Shown here: positions 63,797 through 64,000 of the stretch, in pieces
Layout of the letters: the number at the start of each line of letters is the position of its first letter
How positions within the stretch are numbered: the stretch's first letter is position 1
Assembly: GCF_017942085.1 (NCBI RefSeq)
Contig: NZ_JAGKSP010000001.1
Coordinates: 930,001-994,000, forward strand
Reading direction: 5' to 3'
Source: Paenibacillus lignilyticus
Lineage (GTDB): Bacteria; Bacillota; Bacilli; Paenibacillales; Paenibacillaceae
DNA length: 64,000 bases
Made by a program: the position numbers and the translations under genes
Notes under the pieces: model-generated
Databases searched by the model: none
Told to the model about the DNA's origin: nothing
Seen by the model: only the letters and a program-made list of their open reading frames with translations

Positions 63797-63878
63797 TATA
63801 TTTCTAATTTACCATCATTTTCGAATATTGGAACAACTATTTTTAGAATTTACACTTTTTTATTGTTTGGGCACAAGA

Positions 63879-63921
63879 ATAGAGTGATACCGGCTGCCTT
63901 GCTCAACCAGCATCACTCTAT
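63879..63921 (-). terminator. intrinsic terminator of the gene cut at the right edge
   Basis: Perfect ten-base arms ATAGAGTGAT / ATCACTCTAT with a 23-base loop, ending in ATTCTTG on the minus strand. Confidence 0.65.
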
Positions 63922-63935
63922 ATATCAATCCCTAT

Positions 63936-64000
63936 TTATTCCGAAACCAGCGTTTGATCAAACATCGCCTTGCTCGCTTCCGGTACTTGAATGATATCTT
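63936..64000 (-). CDS. C-terminal end of an unidentified protein, cut by window edge
   Basis: Only the last about 20 residues are present (ending IIQVPEASKAMFDQTLVSE then TAA). Too short to assign; a terminator follows the stop, which supports a real gene end. The next operon upstream lies outside the window. Confidence 0.45.
   Translation of the reverse strand, partial: DIIQVPEASKAMFDQTLVSE

Overview
The window (64 kb) looks like a chromosomal segment of a Paenibacillaceae member (Paenibacillus/Cohnella type). This is inferred from gene content: cydAB followed by a CydS microprotein, BmrC/BmrD-type ABC exporters, PhoP/PhoR, Lpl-type sugar ABC transporters whose solute-binding protein is a lipoprotein, many glycoside hydrolases, strong GGAGG ribosome sites and T-rich intrinsic terminators. 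I saw no rRNA, tRNA, CRISPR array, insertion sequence or phage gene.

Left part (1-12.3 kb): a cut creatininase-family gene, a GH78-like enzyme with a doubtful start, then a cytochrome bd operon (42-aa membrane peptide, cydA, cydB, cydS) behind a Rex/Fnr-like palindrome. Next comes a c-di-GMP module on the minus strand: a c-di-GMP-I riboswitch with a terminator, an MHYT-PAS histidine kinase, and an overlapping MHYT-PAS-GGDEF-EAL protein. A Gfo/Idh oxidoreductase follows.

Middle part (12.4-41.7 kb): an AraC regulator and sugar isomerase, PhoR/PhoP, a BASS-family transporter, class I fumarase, a YfbR-type deoxynucleotidase, cupin and HIT proteins, a cluster of four short interspersed repeats, a phosphotransferase, an SgrR-like regulator divergent from a 67-aa gene, an isochorismatase-fold hydrolase, a Rieske protein with a large helical C-terminus, an MFS transporter, and a carbohydrate set (GH78, DUF4037, GH5-like, DUF4832). 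It ends with bmrC-bmrD behind a 29-codon leader peptide and two terminators.

Right part (41.7-64 kb) is almost entirely minus-strand catabolism. One block (LacI regulator, PfkB kinase, aminopeptidase, phosphoesterases, ABC sugar importer, GDPD, isomerase, aldo/keto reductase, plus an unrecognised 522-aa protein) is linked by four copies of one LacI-type operator. Inserted in it is a full myo-inositol operon iolD-E-C-A-G-B ending in its own LacI-type regulator, with a different operator pair (AGCGCT core) in front of iolD. Together these suggest uptake and breakdown of an inositol-containing or related compound; the exact substrate is inference.
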